Positions 17,377 through 26,260 are shown, counted from the first letter of the stretch. The stretch: DNA of 34,243 bases from Gallibacterium salpingitidis (GCF_001678495.1 NZ_JTJL01000027.1:1-34243), one strand, 5' to 3'. Notes: generated by a model not told the origin, from the sequence alone. Program-made: numbers and translations.

Positions 17377-18063
17377 ATGAAAAAAGGTATTGTGTTTTTA
17401 ATCACCACTTTAACGGCAGTATTTGCTAATGCACATAATGTTTGGATAGAGCCGGTTGATAGTGCAAAACATGAATATGTTGTGAAATTTGGTCATCAGG
17501 AAACAGAAGGTTATCCGGCTAAAAAATTGGAAGAGGTGGCAGCGGTAGATTCGAGTGGTGCGATAAAACCAGTAGCAGTGACTTTTTCTCAGCAGCATGA
17601 AGCTCACTTTACTTTAGCAACAGGTGATATTGTCTTTTTAAAATTTAATAACGGCGTTTGGTCAAAATTACCGAATGGTCGATATGTCGAAAAGACTAAA
17701 GCAGAGGAACCAACAGCGGTATTAAGTATGAATCCGGTGAAATATGGTAAAGCGATTCTTAATTGGGGAGAACAAGCATTCAAACCGCATCAACAACCAT
17801 ATGAATTAGTGCCGCTTGAACAACCGAAAGCAGGTAAACCAGTTTCTATTCTTGTGTTGCATCAAGGTAAGCCAGTAGCGGGAATAAAAGTTGGTGAGGG
17901 TGAAGATAAACCATTTAACTTGACGAATGAAAAAGGTATTGCCACTTTCCAAGTTAAAGCAGGAGAAAATCGGATTTGGGCAGAATTTGATGAAAAAGTG
18001 GATAACAATGCAGATTATGATAGTCGCAGTATTGAGTATTTATTAACTTTTAATGTGAAATGA
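17377..18063 (+). CDS. nikK: Nickel uptake periplasmic component NikK (DUF4198)
   Basis: A 228-residue secreted DUF4198 protein that assists the Nik ECF-type nickel importer. The ATG at 17377 has AAGGAGAAG just upstream. A longer reading from 17311 would run through the promoter and is rejected. The signal peptide ends at FANA (residue 19 or so), leaving a mature protein that begins HNVWIEP. More His/Glu-rich surfaces follow (GHQETEGYP, QQHEAHF). The C-terminal part looks like an Ig/transthyretin-type domain (GKPVAGIKVGEGEDKPF ... TNEKGIATFQV). It overlaps nikL by four bases. Confidence 0.85.
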   Translation: MKKGIVFLITTLTAVFANAHNVWIEPVDSAKHEYVVKFGHQETEGYPAKKLEEVAAVDSSGAIKPVAVTFSQQHEAHFTLATGDIVFLKFNNGVWSKLPNGRYVEKTKAEEPTAVLSMNPVKYGKAILNWGEQAFKPHQQPYELVPLEQPKAGKPVSILVLHQGKPVAGIKVGEGEDKPFNLTNEKGIATFQVKAGENRIWAEFDEKVDNNADYDSRSIEYLLTFNVK

Positions 18064-18551
18064 TGATGAGATTAAAAGCTTTAGTAATGATGATAGGGCT
18101 GTTAGCCAGCCCTATGTTATGGGCGCATAGTTTGCATGTTATTGCACAATATGACGGTAATATAGTCAGTGGTAAGGCGTATTACTCGGATCTTACTCCT
18201 GCGGAACAGACGTATTTAGCTATATTCCAGAATGAGGATACGCAACCAACCATAGAAGGGATAACGGATAAACAAGGAAGATTTAGTTATCCTTTAGCTA
18301 ATGGACAAAACATTAAGGTGGTTGTTGAAGGAGAGGAAGGACACAAAGCGACCACTATTGCTGATCGTATTACGTTGCAAGGTCAGGACAAGAATGAGAT
18401 CGCTTTGATTAGAGAAGATATTGCAGCGTTAAAAGATAAGATTTATTTCCGAGATATATTGGGTGGTATCGGCTACATTTTTGGTATCCTCGGAGGTATT
18501 TCATTGTGGTATTCCTACCGCTTACGGAAGTTGTTGATGAATAAGAGGTAA
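18060..18551 (+). CDS. nikL: Nickel uptake membrane-anchored component NikL
   Basis: A 163-residue protein with an N-terminal signal peptide (…ASPMLWA), a mature start of HSLHVIAQYDG, a small beta-rich domain (about 25-110), a short helical linker and one C-terminal membrane helix (GGIGYIFGILGGISLWYSY). This is the layout of NikL/CbiL-type auxiliary subunits. It starts inside the nikK stop (ATGA overlap), with three consecutive ATG codons at 18060, 18063 and 18066, so the exact start is uncertain by two residues. It lies five bases before nikM. Confidence 0.82.
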   Translation: MMMRLKALVMMIGLLASPMLWAHSLHVIAQYDGNIVSGKAYYSDLTPAEQTYLAIFQNEDTQPTIEGITDKQGRFSYPLANGQNIKVVVEGEEGHKATTIADRITLQGQDKNEIALIREDIAALKDKIYFRDILGGIGYIFGILGGISLWYSYRLRKLLMNKR

Positions 18552-18556
18552 AGGCA

Positions 18557-19168
18557 ATGCATTTATCAGAAGGCGTATTGCACACTCCTACTTTAATTGC
18601 AGGTTATGTGATTGCTATTGTAGGGATGACGATTGGATTGAAAAAAATTGAAGGACAAAAATTACCTTTAGTAGCCTTATTTGCAGCAGCATTTTTTGTC
18701 GCTGGAACGATTCATATTCCAGTTGGTGTGGGCAGTGTACATCTTATTTTGAATGGGATTGCAGGTCTGTTTTTAGGATGGGCAGTCTTTCCAGCCTTTT
18801 TGATTGCATTAGTATTGCAATTGTTACTCTTTTCATTCGGTGGATTTAGTGTGCTGGGAGTTAATTTATGTATTATGGCGTTACCGGCAGTGGCAGTGCA
18901 TTACTTACTCAAACCTTATTTTATAGAAAATGCGACCAATAAAAGATTGGGGATTATTGGCGGATTATCAGGGGTTATTGGTGTTGGCGGTGCTGCAATG
19001 TTGGCATCGTTAGTATTAGCACTGGATGGTGGGGCAACTTACTTACATTTAATTGGTTTGTTGTTGATTTCTCATCTTCCTGTATTCGTTGTTGATAGCT
19101 TAATTAGTATTAGTATTTTGACGCTATTAGTAAAAATGCGAGCTTCTATTTATCATGAAACTGTCTAA
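18557..19168 (+). CDS. nikM: Nickel ECF transporter substrate-binding membrane protein NikM
   Basis: A 203-residue CbiM/NikM S-component with about six to seven membrane helices. It begins MHLSEGVL; the N-terminal Met-His pair that enters the metal site in NikM/CbiM is present. The second conserved histidine block is HIPVGVGSVHLILNGIAGLFLGW (about residues 52-75). Nickel rather than cobalt is inferred from the linked NimR-like regulator and urease genes; no cobalamin genes are nearby. GAGGTAAAGG precedes the ATG. It overlaps nikQ by 14 bases. Confidence 0.9.
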   Translation: MHLSEGVLHTPTLIAGYVIAIVGMTIGLKKIEGQKLPLVALFAAAFFVAGTIHIPVGVGSVHLILNGIAGLFLGWAVFPAFLIALVLQLLLFSFGGFSVLGVNLCIMALPAVAVHYLLKPYFIENATNKRLGIIGGLSGVIGVGGAAMLASLVLALDGGATYLHLIGLLLISHLPVFVVDSLISISILTLLVKMRASIYHETV

Positions 19169-19769
19169 TTGTTTTGCTATTCACTATCGTTTGATTTATA
19201 TCACGCTATGGGGTTTTTTAATCAGTAGTTTTTACCAAGTTAAACTATTGGTGGCGTTAAATGGTGTGATGATGTTGTTGATAATGCTGCAAATTGCATT
19301 ATTGCACCAATCATATCGCGCTTATGGAAAAAAATGGCTGAAATATCATATTTTCACTTTATTGTTGTTTATGACGTTGAGTATACAAATTGATCATGCA
19401 GGCATCAGTATTGGAACTCAACATTGGCAATTGGCAATGATATTGGCTTTACGCATTAATTTATTGGTCATTTCTCTTTGGATAGCCTTTATGAATGTAT
19501 CAGAACAGCAGCTTTTGCAAGCAATAATGCGTTTGCCGTTACCTGAAAAATTACAACAGCTCTTTATTTTGACAATTCGTTATATTGCGGTATTAAGTGA
19601 ATTAAACCACACCATGGGATTAGCGATGAAGGCGAGAGGTTTTCAAGCAAAATGCGAACGGCGCTCTTTTTATGTTTTCTCTCAGCGTATTGTCTTGTTG
19701 TTAATTCATGCGTTGAATAAAGTGGAAAAGAGTCAGATGGCGTTAAAAGCACGAGGGTTTAAGTTTTAA
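19155..19769 (+). CDS. nikQ: Nickel ECF transporter transmembrane coupling protein NikQ
   Basis: A 204-residue T-component of an energy-coupling-factor transporter, with about five hydrophobic segments. The two coupling motifs AMKARGF (about residues 157-163) and ALKARGF (near the C-terminus) are both present; these contact the ATPase. It is shorter than many CbiQ proteins. It begins 14 bases inside nikM and is separated from nikO by 16 bases. Confidence 0.87.
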   Translation: MKLSNCFAIHYRLIYITLWGFLISSFYQVKLLVALNGVMMLLIMLQIALLHQSYRAYGKKWLKYHIFTLLLFMTLSIQIDHAGISIGTQHWQLAMILALRINLLVISLWIAFMNVSEQQLLQAIMRLPLPEKLQQLFILTIRYIAVLSELNHTMGLAMKARGFQAKCERRSFYVFSQRIVLLLIHALNKVEKSQMALKARGFKF

Positions 19770-19785
19770 TTAATTATTTGAGTCA

Positions 19786-20421
19786 ATGAATATCTTATCA
19801 GTACAACAACTTTGTATTGCCATTCAAGGACGGATGGTCATCAAAAATATCTCATTTGCATTGAATGATCAGCAGCGATTATTTCTCTTAGGTGAAATTG
19901 GAGCGGGTAAATCAACTTTATTGCATAGTTTGTTAGGGTTTGTGCCAATTCAGAATGGTCAAATTAAGTGGTTTGATAAAGTTTGTGTGACAGAGGCTGA
20001 TTTCCAAGCTTTAAGAGGCGGAACGATCGGACTTTGTTTTCAAAATGCTGAAGACCAGCTTTTTGGGCCAACTGTGCTGGATGATGTTGCTTTTGGGCCA
20101 TTGAATCAAGGTTTATCCAGAGAAGCTGCTTATACACAAGCAGAACAGCAATTATTGGCTTTAGATATTATTAAACTTAAAGATCGTGCGATAAATGCGA
20201 CTTCTGGTGGTGAAAAAACCTTTATTGCTTTAGCAGGTGTATTGGCAATGGAACCAAAAGTATTGTTATTAGATGAACCAACTAACGGATTGGATAGTAA
20301 AAATAAAGATAAGTTGATCAATCTGCTGCAAGAGTTGCAATTACCAATGATTATTGCCTCTCACGACCAACATTTTGTTAGGAGATTAGCTGATACTACG
20401 GTCTATTTAGGCGAGAAATAA
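19786..20421 (+). CDS. nikO: Nickel ECF transporter ATP-binding protein NikO
   Basis: A 211-residue ABC ATPase energising NikMQ. Walker A GEIGAGKST (about 37-45), Q-loop region LCFQNAEDQLFGPTVLDDVAFGPLN typical of ECF ATPases, Walker B VLLLDEPTNGLD, and switch His in IIASHDQHFV. The signature is TSGGEKTFIALAGVLAM, where the family usually has LSGGEKKRVALAGVLAM; the core SGGE is intact, so activity is expected. It is the last gene of the nik operon. The ribosome-binding site is weak (GAG), consistent with coupling to nikQ. Confidence 0.92.
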   Translation: MNILSVQQLCIAIQGRMVIKNISFALNDQQRLFLLGEIGAGKSTLLHSLLGFVPIQNGQIKWFDKVCVTEADFQALRGGTIGLCFQNAEDQLFGPTVLDDVAFGPLNQGLSREAAYTQAEQQLLALDIIKLKDRAINATSGGEKTFIALAGVLAMEPKVLLLDEPTNGLDSKNKDKLINLLQELQLPMIIASHDQHFVRRLADTTVYLGEK

Positions 20422-20438
20422 AGTTAGGGTAATGGATT

Positions 20439-20467
20439 CTCTTGCCCTAGGAAAAGTAGGGCAAGAG
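20439..20467. other. Convergent intergenic hairpin after nikO
   Basis: CTCTTGCCCTA (20439-20449) and TAGGGCAAGAG (20457-20467) pair perfectly over 11 bases with a 7-nt loop. It lies between the stops of nikO and the lipoprotein gene. There is no T-run on either side, so it may be a shared mRNA 3'-end structure rather than a textbook terminator. Confidence 0.6.
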
Positions 20468-20481
20468 TATGATCAGAAGGA

Positions 20482-20973
20482 TTATTTACTTTCTGTTTTT
20501 TTCGCAGCGTCATCAACTTGTTTTTGTAGATCAGCAAGTGCTTTTTCTGCGTCACCTAAAGTTTGGGTTGTTTTAGCTTGTAATTCGCTATAAGCCTTGA
20601 TTTCGTCTGCTGATGGTTGATGGCTAGTTAAATCGGATGATTTTTTCATTAAATCAACAAAGAGTTTCAATCCATCATTATATTTTGCTTGTACTGCTTT
20701 TGCTTCTTCAGTATTCATTTTTAAATCATTAATTGATTTAATCACTACTTGATAGTTATCAATAATAGTGTTGTAAGCTTTTACTTTATCTTCATTAGTT
20801 TGTGCGGATTCAAGTTGTTGAATTAAATTTGCTCCATTCTCTTGTTTTAATGAAGTATCAAGCGTATGGCGCAATGAATCAACATCCGCTTTTAAATCAG
20901 CTGCTTTGTCACCACAAGCTGCTAAAAATAGTGTGAATAATCCAATCAGAAAAAAATTCTTTAACTGTTGCAT
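20482..20973 (-). CDS. Uncharacterised lipoprotein
   Basis: A 163-residue protein with a lipoprotein signal (MQQLKNFFLIGLFTLFLAAC) and lipobox LAAC, so Cys20 is the likely lipidated residue. The ATG at 20973 has AAGGAT upstream. A longer reading from 21156 would overlap queH and put the signal peptide in the middle, so it is rejected. The mature part is highly charged and mostly helical, rich in Lys, Asp, Gln and Leu, with no cysteine after the lipobox. I do not recognise the family. It is probably anchored in the inner or outer membrane facing the periplasm; Gly-Asp after the Cys could favour inner-membrane retention, but this is a weak hint. Confidence 0.8.
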   Translation of the reverse strand: MQQLKNFFLIGLFTLFLAACGDKAADLKADVDSLRHTLDTSLKQENGANLIQQLESAQTNEDKVKAYNTIIDNYQVVIKSINDLKMNTEEAKAVQAKYNDGLKLFVDLMKKSSDLTSHQPSADEIKAYSELQAKTTQTLGDAEKALADLQKQVDDAAKKTESK

Positions 20974-21016
20974 AAATTTATCCTTAAATGAGTAAGTAAG
21001 TTGTATAGAAAAATAA

Positions 21017-21730
21017 TTAATCGGCAGAGTAATATAATTTGCCAATTTCGATTTTGGCGCGGCCTTGAGATTCACGCCATTTATTGGTGTCGCGTAATGA
21101 ATAAACGCAGCCACAATATTCTTGTTGATAAAATCTTTCACGTTTACTGATTTCAATCATCCGCTGTGAACCACCGCCTTTACGCCAGTTGTAATCCCAA
21201 TAGATGACATCATCATATTTCTCGGCAGCACGATGACCACAGCCATTGATTTGATTCATATCTTTCCAACGAGAGATACCTAAACTACTGGTGAAGACAG
21301 GAAAGCCATGTTCGTGCGCATATTGTGCTGCTTTTTCAAAACGCATATCGAAACACATTGTGCAACGAATACCGCGTTCCGGCTCATCTTCCATACCTTT
21401 CGCTCTTTCAAACCATTCGGCACGATCATAATCAGCGTCAATAAATGGAATATTATATTTTTCCGCAAAACGGATATTCTCTTCTTTACGAATTAAATAT
21501 TCTTTTTGTGGATGGATATTAGGATTGTAGAAATAGATAGTGAAATCAATTTCTGACGCTAACAAAGCTTCCATTACTTCACCTGAGCAAGGTGCGCAGC
21601 AGGAGTGTAACAGTAACTTGTTATGTCCATTAGGTAGCGATAATTTTGGACGCACAAAAGGTGCATTTGGATCTTTTACTTCTTTCTTTTTACTTCCGCG
21701 AGAACGGGGTTTTGGTTGTATATCTGACAT
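21017..21730 (-). CDS. queH: Epoxyqueuosine reductase QueH
   Basis: A 237-residue QueH (DUF208), which carries out the last step of queuosine tRNA modification with a metal centre. The cysteines expected are present: HSCCAPC (C44, C45, C48), RCTMC (C123, C126) and EYCGC (C206, C208). [19 protein letters not shown] is also a family block. The first 27 residues are a basic extension. The gene lies 13 bases after ispB and is probably co-transcribed. QueH replaces the unrelated QueG in organisms that lack it; I cannot see queG here. Confidence 0.93.
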   Translation of the reverse strand: MSDIQPKPRSRGSKKKEVKDPNAPFVRPKLSLPNGHNKLLLHSCCAPCSGEVMEALLASEIDFTIYFYNPNIHPQKEYLIRKEENIRFAEKYNIPFIDADYDRAEWFERAKGMEDEPERGIRCTMCFDMRFEKAAQYAHEHGFPVFTSSLGISRWKDMNQINGCGHRAAEKYDDVIYWDYNWRKGGGSQRMIEISKRERFYQQEYCGCVYSLRDTNKWRESQGRAKIEIGKLYYSAD

Positions 21731-21743
21731 AACTCTTTAAATC

Positions 21744-22715
21744 TTAATGGTTTCGTTCAACAGAAATTTTAGCGAGAGAGATTAGTGCTTCTTTATAAGG
21801 AGTTTCTTCGATGCTTGCTAATGCATCAATTGCTTTTTGAGCTTCGATTTTTGCTTTCTCAATAGTATATGTTAGGGAGTTGCAGCGTTCCATAATAGCT
21901 TGCACCTCAGTAAGATGTTCACGCCCATGACCATGTTCAATAATGGAACGAATTAATTGACTCTCTTCTGGTGTTGCGTGATACATTGCATGAAGTAAAG
22001 GTAATGTTGGTTTACCCTCTTCAAGATCATCGCCAAGATTTTTCCCTAATTGTTCAACATCAGCACGATAATCCAGCACATCATCAATTAATTGGAAAGC
22101 AGTTCCTAAATAACGGCCATACATTTTCATGGCTTGAACTTGCTCTGCAGTAGCGTCAGCTAAAAGAGCGGAACATTCAGCAGCAACCTCGAACAGACGT
22201 GCAGTTTTACTATAAATCACCTGCATATAGCTTTGTTCGGTTGTATTTGGATCATTACAATTCATTAATTGTAATACTTCACCTTCAGCGATAACGTTAA
22301 CTGCATCGGACATCACTTGTAATACAGGTAAAGAACCAAGTTTTGACATTAATTGGAAAGCTCGAGTATAGATAAAGTCACCGACTAAAACACTGGCAGC
22401 ATTACCAAAAATCGCATTGGCGGTATCTTTACCACGACGTAAGGTAGATTCATCGACAACATCATCGTGCAATAGAGTTGCAGTATGGATAAATTCGATA
22501 AAGGTTGCACAAGTAATATGTTTATCACCTTGATATTTCAACGCATTTGCAACAAGAATAGCGATTAAAGGTCGAATGCGTTTTCCCCCACCATTGACAA
22601 TGTAAAAACTTAATTGATTGATAAGCGCAATATCAGATTGTAATTGCTGTGAAATCATAGTGTTCACTGCTTTCATATCATTTGCTGACAGCGCCTGAAT
22701 TTCCTGTAAATTCAT
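21744..22715 (-). CDS. ispB: Octaprenyl diphosphate synthase IspB
   Basis: A 323-residue trans-prenyltransferase that makes the polyprenyl side chain of ubiquinone/menaquinone. The two Asp-rich motifs are DDVVD (84-88, followed by RRG) and DDVLD (211-215), with GGGKRIRP upstream. The ATG at 22715 is preferred because AGGGAAG precedes it and the protein then begins MNLQEI, like E. coli IspB; an ATG four codons earlier has no ribosome-binding site. It is divergent from rplU, the arrangement found in many Gammaproteobacteria. Confidence 0.97.
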   Translation of the reverse strand: MNLQEIQALSANDMKAVNTMISQQLQSDIALINQLSFYIVNGGGKRIRPLIAILVANALKYQGDKHITCATFIEFIHTATLLHDDVVDESTLRRGKDTANAIFGNAASVLVGDFIYTRAFQLMSKLGSLPVLQVMSDAVNVIAEGEVLQLMNCNDPNTTEQSYMQVIYSKTARLFEVAAECSALLADATAEQVQAMKMYGRYLGTAFQLIDDVLDYRADVEQLGKNLGDDLEEGKPTLPLLHAMYHATPEESQLIRSIIEHGHGREHLTEVQAIMERCNSLTYTIEKAKIEAQKAIDALASIEETPYKEALISLAKISVERNH

Positions 22716-22858
22716 ACTTCCCTTCATAATTATTATGTAAGAATGTGCTAGTGATGCTTTCGTATCAAGAAAGGTGCTAATTTTACCCTAAAATTTTCGA
22801 TTTCTAAAATTAAACAATGAAATTCTAAGACATTTTTTATTTTGTTTAAAATACGTGC

Positions 22859-22887
22859 TTGCTATTTTGTTTTTTTTTCCGTAAAAT
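22859..22887 (+). promoter_or_regulatory. Promoter of rplU-rpmA
   Basis: TTGCTA (22859-22864), a 17-base spacer that is almost all T, and TAAAAT (22882-22887). Transcription would begin near 22894, giving a leader of about 89 bases before the rplU ATG. Confidence 0.75.
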
Positions 22888-22912
22888 CCGCGACCTATTA
22901 TGTGAATTTTAA

Positions 22913-22960
22913 GGTGCTGAGTTTAGATAACCTAATGATTAGGTTTGATTAGATAGCACC
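22913..22960 (+). ncRNA. Structured 5' leader of rplU, candidate autoregulatory element
   Basis: An outer stem GGTGCT (22913-22918) with AGCACC (22955-22960) encloses a perfect inner hairpin AACCTAA (22929-22935), TGA loop, TTAGGTT (22939-22945). The two stems are separated by near-symmetric segments ending TTTAGAT and ATTAGAT. The structure sits inside the leader, about 22 bases before the L21 start codon and next to the GGAG ribosome-binding site. Ribosomal protein operons are often controlled by such leaders; whether L21 binds here is inference. Confidence 0.6.
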
Positions 22961-22982
22961 ATATTTAGCGGAGTTTTCTTCT

Positions 22983-23294
22983 ATGTACGCGGTTTTCCAA
23001 AGTGGCGGCAAACAACACAGAGTAAGCGAAGGTCAAGTAGTTCGTTTAGAAAAACTTGAAGTGGCAACAGGTGAATCAGTTGAATTTGATTCTGTGTTAA
23101 TGGTCGTTAATGGTGAAGATGTTAAAATTGGTGCGCCAGTTGTTTCTGGTGCAAAAGTAGTGGCTGAAGTTGTAGCTCACGGACGTGGCGAAAAAGTTAA
23201 AATCGTTAAGTTCCGTCGTCGTAAACACAGCCGTAAACAACAAGGTCATCGTCAGTGGTTCACTGAAGTGAAGATCACAGCAATTAGCGCTTAA
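22983..23294 (+). CDS. rplU: 50S ribosomal protein L21
   Basis: A 103-residue L21 beginning [18 protein letters not shown], with the basic C-terminal RNA-binding stretch [15 protein letters not shown]. Length is standard. GGAG lies about ten bases before the ATG. It is followed after 19 bases by rpmA. Confidence 0.99.
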   Translation: MYAVFQSGGKQHRVSEGQVVRLEKLEVATGESVEFDSVLMVVNGEDVKIGAPVVSGAKVVAEVVAHGRGEKVKIVKFRRRKHSRKQQGHRQWFTEVKITAISA

Positions 23295-23313
23295 TTCAAA
23301 GGAGATCAGATAA

Positions 23314-23571
23314 ATGGCAACTAAAAAAGCTGGGGGTTCAACCCGTAACGGTCGCGACTCTGAAAGTAAACGTCTTGGCGTTAAGCGTTTCGGTGGTGAA
23401 TCTGTATTAGCAGGTAACATCATTGTTCGTCAACGTGGTACTAAATTCCATGCTGGTACTAATGTTGGTATGGGACGTGATCATACTTTATTCGCAACTG
23501 CTGATGGTAAAGTGAAATTTGAAGTTAAAGGCGAAAAAGGCCGTAAATACGTAAGTATTGTAACTGAGTAA
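23314..23571 (+). CDS. rpmA: 50S ribosomal protein L27
   Basis: An 85-residue L27 beginning [20 protein letters not shown]; its N-terminal tail reaches toward the peptidyl transferase centre. There is no Firmicutes-type cleavable leader. AAGGAGA precedes the ATG. A strong terminator follows 20 bases after the stop. Confidence 0.99.
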   Translation: MATKKAGGSTRNGRDSESKRLGVKRFGGESVLAGNIIVRQRGTKFHAGTNVGMGRDHTLFATADGKVKFEVKGEKGRKYVSIVTE

Positions 23572-23590
23572 TTTCCAATCAGATTAAGAA

Positions 23591-23620
23591 AAAACTGCAC
23601 TCGATGGTGCAGTTTTTTTT
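23591..23620 (+). terminator. Rho-independent terminator of rplU-rpmA
   Basis: AAAACTGCAC (23591-23600) and GTGCAGTTTT (23607-23616) form a perfect 10-base stem with a 6-nt loop, ending in eight T residues. Confidence 0.93.
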
Positions 23621-23646
23621 ATACCTCAAATTTAGGAATTTAAACC

Positions 23647-24477
23647 ATGCCAGAATTACCAGAAGTTGAAACTACGCGGCAGGGAATCCTACCTTACACG
23701 CAAGATCAAATCATTAAGCATATTGTTGTTCGCACACCACGATTACGTTGGGTAATTAGTAAAACATTATCTGAAATAAAAAACGAACGTATTATTAAAG
23801 TTAGTCGCAGAGCGAAATATCTTATTTTCCATTTAGAGTTAGGTTATATCATTGTACATCTTGGTATGTCGGGATCTTTACGACTTGTTTCAGAAGATGA
23901 TACGGTGGATAAACATGATCATGTAGATATGGTACTGTCGAATGGCAAGATTCTACGTTATAACGATCCAAGAAAATTTGGCGCTTGGCTATGGACAGAG
24001 AGTTTAGAAGATTTTTCTTTATTTGAGAAACTTGGGCCGGAACCGTTAAGTTCATTATTTACCGGAGAATATTTATTCAAGGTAAGCCGTAATCGGAAGA
24101 CTAAAGTGAAATCTTGGTTGATGAATAATGAGATTGTGGTCGGAGTAGGAAATATTTATGCCAACGAAGTGTTATTTGATTGTCGCATTCATCCTAATTT
24201 GGCAGTCAATGAATTAACACAAGAGCAATGTCATTTATTGGCAGAGAGTATTAAACGTATTTTGCAGCAAGCAATTCAACAAGGTGGTACGACCTTACAA
24301 GATTTTATGCAACCAGATGGGCGACCAGGATATTTTAAACAAGCATTAAATGTTTATGGGCGTAAAAATGAGCCTTGTATCCGTTGTGGGCATCCTATTG
24401 AAACGGTAGTGATTGGTCAGCGTAGTAGTTTTTATTGTCCTATTTGTCAGGCGATCAAAAATAAAGGATTCGATTAA
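23647..24477 (+). CDS. mutM: Formamidopyrimidine-DNA glycosylase MutM
   Basis: A 276-residue base-excision repair enzyme removing 8-oxoguanine and formamidopyrimidines, with AP lyase activity. The catalytic N-terminus is [12 protein letters not shown] (Pro2, Glu3). The helix-two-turn-helix region contains [13 protein letters not shown]. The zinc finger has C244, C247, C264 and C267, and QGGTTLQDF is intact upstream of it. Length is normal. It has its own start 75 bases after rpmA, beyond the terminator. Confidence 0.97.
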   Translation: MPELPEVETTRQGILPYTQDQIIKHIVVRTPRLRWVISKTLSEIKNERIIKVSRRAKYLIFHLELGYIIVHLGMSGSLRLVSEDDTVDKHDHVDMVLSNGKILRYNDPRKFGAWLWTESLEDFSLFEKLGPEPLSSLFTGEYLFKVSRNRKTKVKSWLMNNEIVVGVGNIYANEVLFDCRIHPNLAVNELTQEQCHLLAESIKRILQQAIQQGGTTLQDFMQPDGRPGYFKQALNVYGRKNEPCIRCGHPIETVVIGQRSSFYCPICQAIKNKGFD

Positions 24478-24531
24478 ACAAAAATTGAAAAAATCAAAAA
24501 AAAGTTTCTACCTCGAAGGAGTGAATCGCGG

Positions 24532-24553
24532 AAATTTGATCTAGATAACGTTT
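24532..24553 (+). promoter_or_regulatory. Weak CRP-like site upstream of pckA
   Basis: TTTGA-TCTAGA-TAACG (24535-24550) matches 7 of 10 conserved positions of the CRP site TGTGA-N6-TCACA. PckA is a common catabolite-controlled gluconeogenic gene, which makes the site plausible. The rest of the 143-base gap is AT-rich with a possible -10 TAGAAT near 24571. Confidence 0.35.
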
Positions 24554-24620
24554 TTTTTTAGGAAAAAGTATTAGAATGCAAAACATGATTTTTTTATATT
24601 CAATTTGAAGGAAAATGATT

Positions 24621-26234
24621 ATGTCAAACTTAAAAGCTTATTTAGACTCAATTGGTATTCATGATGTAGCTGAAATTGTTCATAACCCAAGTTATGAACA
24701 ATTATTTGCTGAAGAAACCAAAGCAGACTTACAAGGCTATGAAAAAGGTCAAGTTACAGAACTTGGTGCAGTTAATGTAATGACTGGTGTTTATACAGGT
24801 CGTTCACCAAAAGATAAATTCTTCGTAAAAGATGACACAACAAAAGATACTATTTGGTGGACTTCTGATGAATACAAAAACGACAATAAACCAGTTACTC
24901 CAGAAGCATGGAAACAAATCAAAAAATTAGCAACAGAAGAATTAAGCGGTAAACGTTTATTCGTTGTTGATGCATTCTGTGGTGCAAATGAAAGCAGCCG
25001 TTTGAAATTACGTTTCGTGATGGAAGTTGCATGGCAAGCTCACTTTGTAACTAATATGTTTATCCGTCCAACAGCAGAAGAATTAGCGAACTTTGGTGAA
25101 CCAGATTTCGTAATTATGAATGCTTCTAAAGCGAAAGTAGAAAACTACAAAGAATTAGGTTTAAATTCAGAAACTGCAGTAGTATTTAACTTAACTGAAA
25201 AAGTACAAGTTATCTTAAATACTTGGTATGGCGGTGAAATGAAGAAAGGTATGTTCTCTTACATGAACTACTTACTTCCATTAAGAGGTATGGCTTCAAT
25301 GCACTGTTCTGCAAATACCAGCAAAGATGGTAAAGAAACTGCTATCTTCTTCGGTCTTTCAGGTACAGGTAAAACCACATTATCAACAGACCCTAATCGT
25401 TTATTAATCGGTGATGATGAACATGGTTGGGATGATGATGGTATCTTCAACTTTGAAGGTGGTTGCTATGCGAAAGTTATCAACCTTTCTAAAGAAAATG
25501 AACCAGATATTTATAATGCAATCCGTCGTGATGCATTGTTAGAAAACGTTACTGTTGATGCAAATGGTAAAATTGACTTTGCAGATAAGAGCGTTACAGA
25601 AAATACTCGTGTTTCTTACCCAATTTATCACATTGATAATATTGTTAAACCTGTATCAAAAGCAGGTCATGCAAACAAAGTTATCTTCTTATCAGCTGAT
25701 GCATTCGGTGTATTACCACCTGTATCAATCTTAACTCCAGAACAAACTAAATATTACTTCTTATCTGGTTTCACAGCGAAATTAGCAGGTACAGAACGTG
25801 GCGTTACTGAACCAACTCCAACATTCTCAGCATGTTTCGGTGCAGCATTCTTAAGCTTACACCCAACTAAATATGCAGAAGAATTAGTGAAGAAAATGGA
25901 AGCTAACGGCGCGAAAGCATACTTAGTGAACACAGGTTGGAATGGTTCAGGTAAACGTATTTCAATTAAAGATACTCGTGGTATTATCAATGCGATTCTT
26001 GATGGTTCTATTGATAAAGCACCAACTAAGAAAATCCCAGTATTTGATTTCGAAGTACCAACCGAATTACCAGGTGTGAACCCAGCAATCTTAGATCCTC
26101 GTGATACTTATGCAGAAAAAGGTGAATGGGAAAAACGTGCTGATGATTTAGCAGAACGTTTCACTAAGAACTTTGTGAAATATACTGGCAACGAAGCAGG
26201 TAAAGCGTTAGTTGCTGCTGGTCCTAAAAAATAA
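24621..26234 (+). CDS. pckA: Phosphoenolpyruvate carboxykinase (ATP)
   Basis: A 537-residue ATP-dependent PEP carboxykinase interconverting oxaloacetate and PEP; in capnophilic Pasteurellaceae it often runs in the CO2-fixing direction toward succinate. Kinase-1a P-loop [11 protein letters not shown] and kinase-2 region [25 protein letters not shown] are intact, as are [10 protein letters not shown] and the [14 protein letters not shown] block. The ATG at 24621 is chosen over 24615 because AAGGA is then eight bases away. Codon use is strongly biased (many TTA, GAA, GGT), suggesting high expression. Confidence 0.97.
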   Translation: MSNLKAYLDSIGIHDVAEIVHNPSYEQLFAEETKADLQGYEKGQVTELGAVNVMTGVYTGRSPKDKFFVKDDTTKDTIWWTSDEYKNDNKPVTPEAWKQIKKLATEELSGKRLFVVDAFCGANESSRLKLRFVMEVAWQAHFVTNMFIRPTAEELANFGEPDFVIMNASKAKVENYKELGLNSETAVVFNLTEKVQVILNTWYGGEMKKGMFSYMNYLLPLRGMASMHCSANTSKDGKETAIFFGLSGTGKTTLSTDPNRLLIGDDEHGWDDDGIFNFEGGCYAKVINLSKENEPDIYNAIRRDALLENVTVDANGKIDFADKSVTENTRVSYPIYHIDNIVKPVSKAGHANKVIFLSADAFGVLPPVSILTPEQTKYYFLSGFTAKLAGTERGVTEPTPTFSACFGAAFLSLHPTKYAEELVKKMEANGAKAYLVNTGWNGSGKRISIKDTRGIINAILDGSIDKAPTKKIPVFDFEVPTELPGVNPAILDPRDTYAEKGEWEKRADDLAERFTKNFVKYTGNEAGKALVAAGPKK

Positions 26235-26260
26235 TCTATTTTAGGATATGACAAACAATA

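Noticed and set aside
20974..21156. N-terminal extension of the lipoprotein gene into queH
   Set aside because: It would bury the lipoprotein signal peptide mid-protein and overlap the queH coding end. The ATG at 20973 has its own ribosome-binding site.
26222..26246. TCCTAAAA/TTTTAGGA hairpin over the pckA stop codon as a terminator
   Set aside because: The stem is mostly A-T with no T-run after it, and a far stronger terminator lies at 26261-26291.
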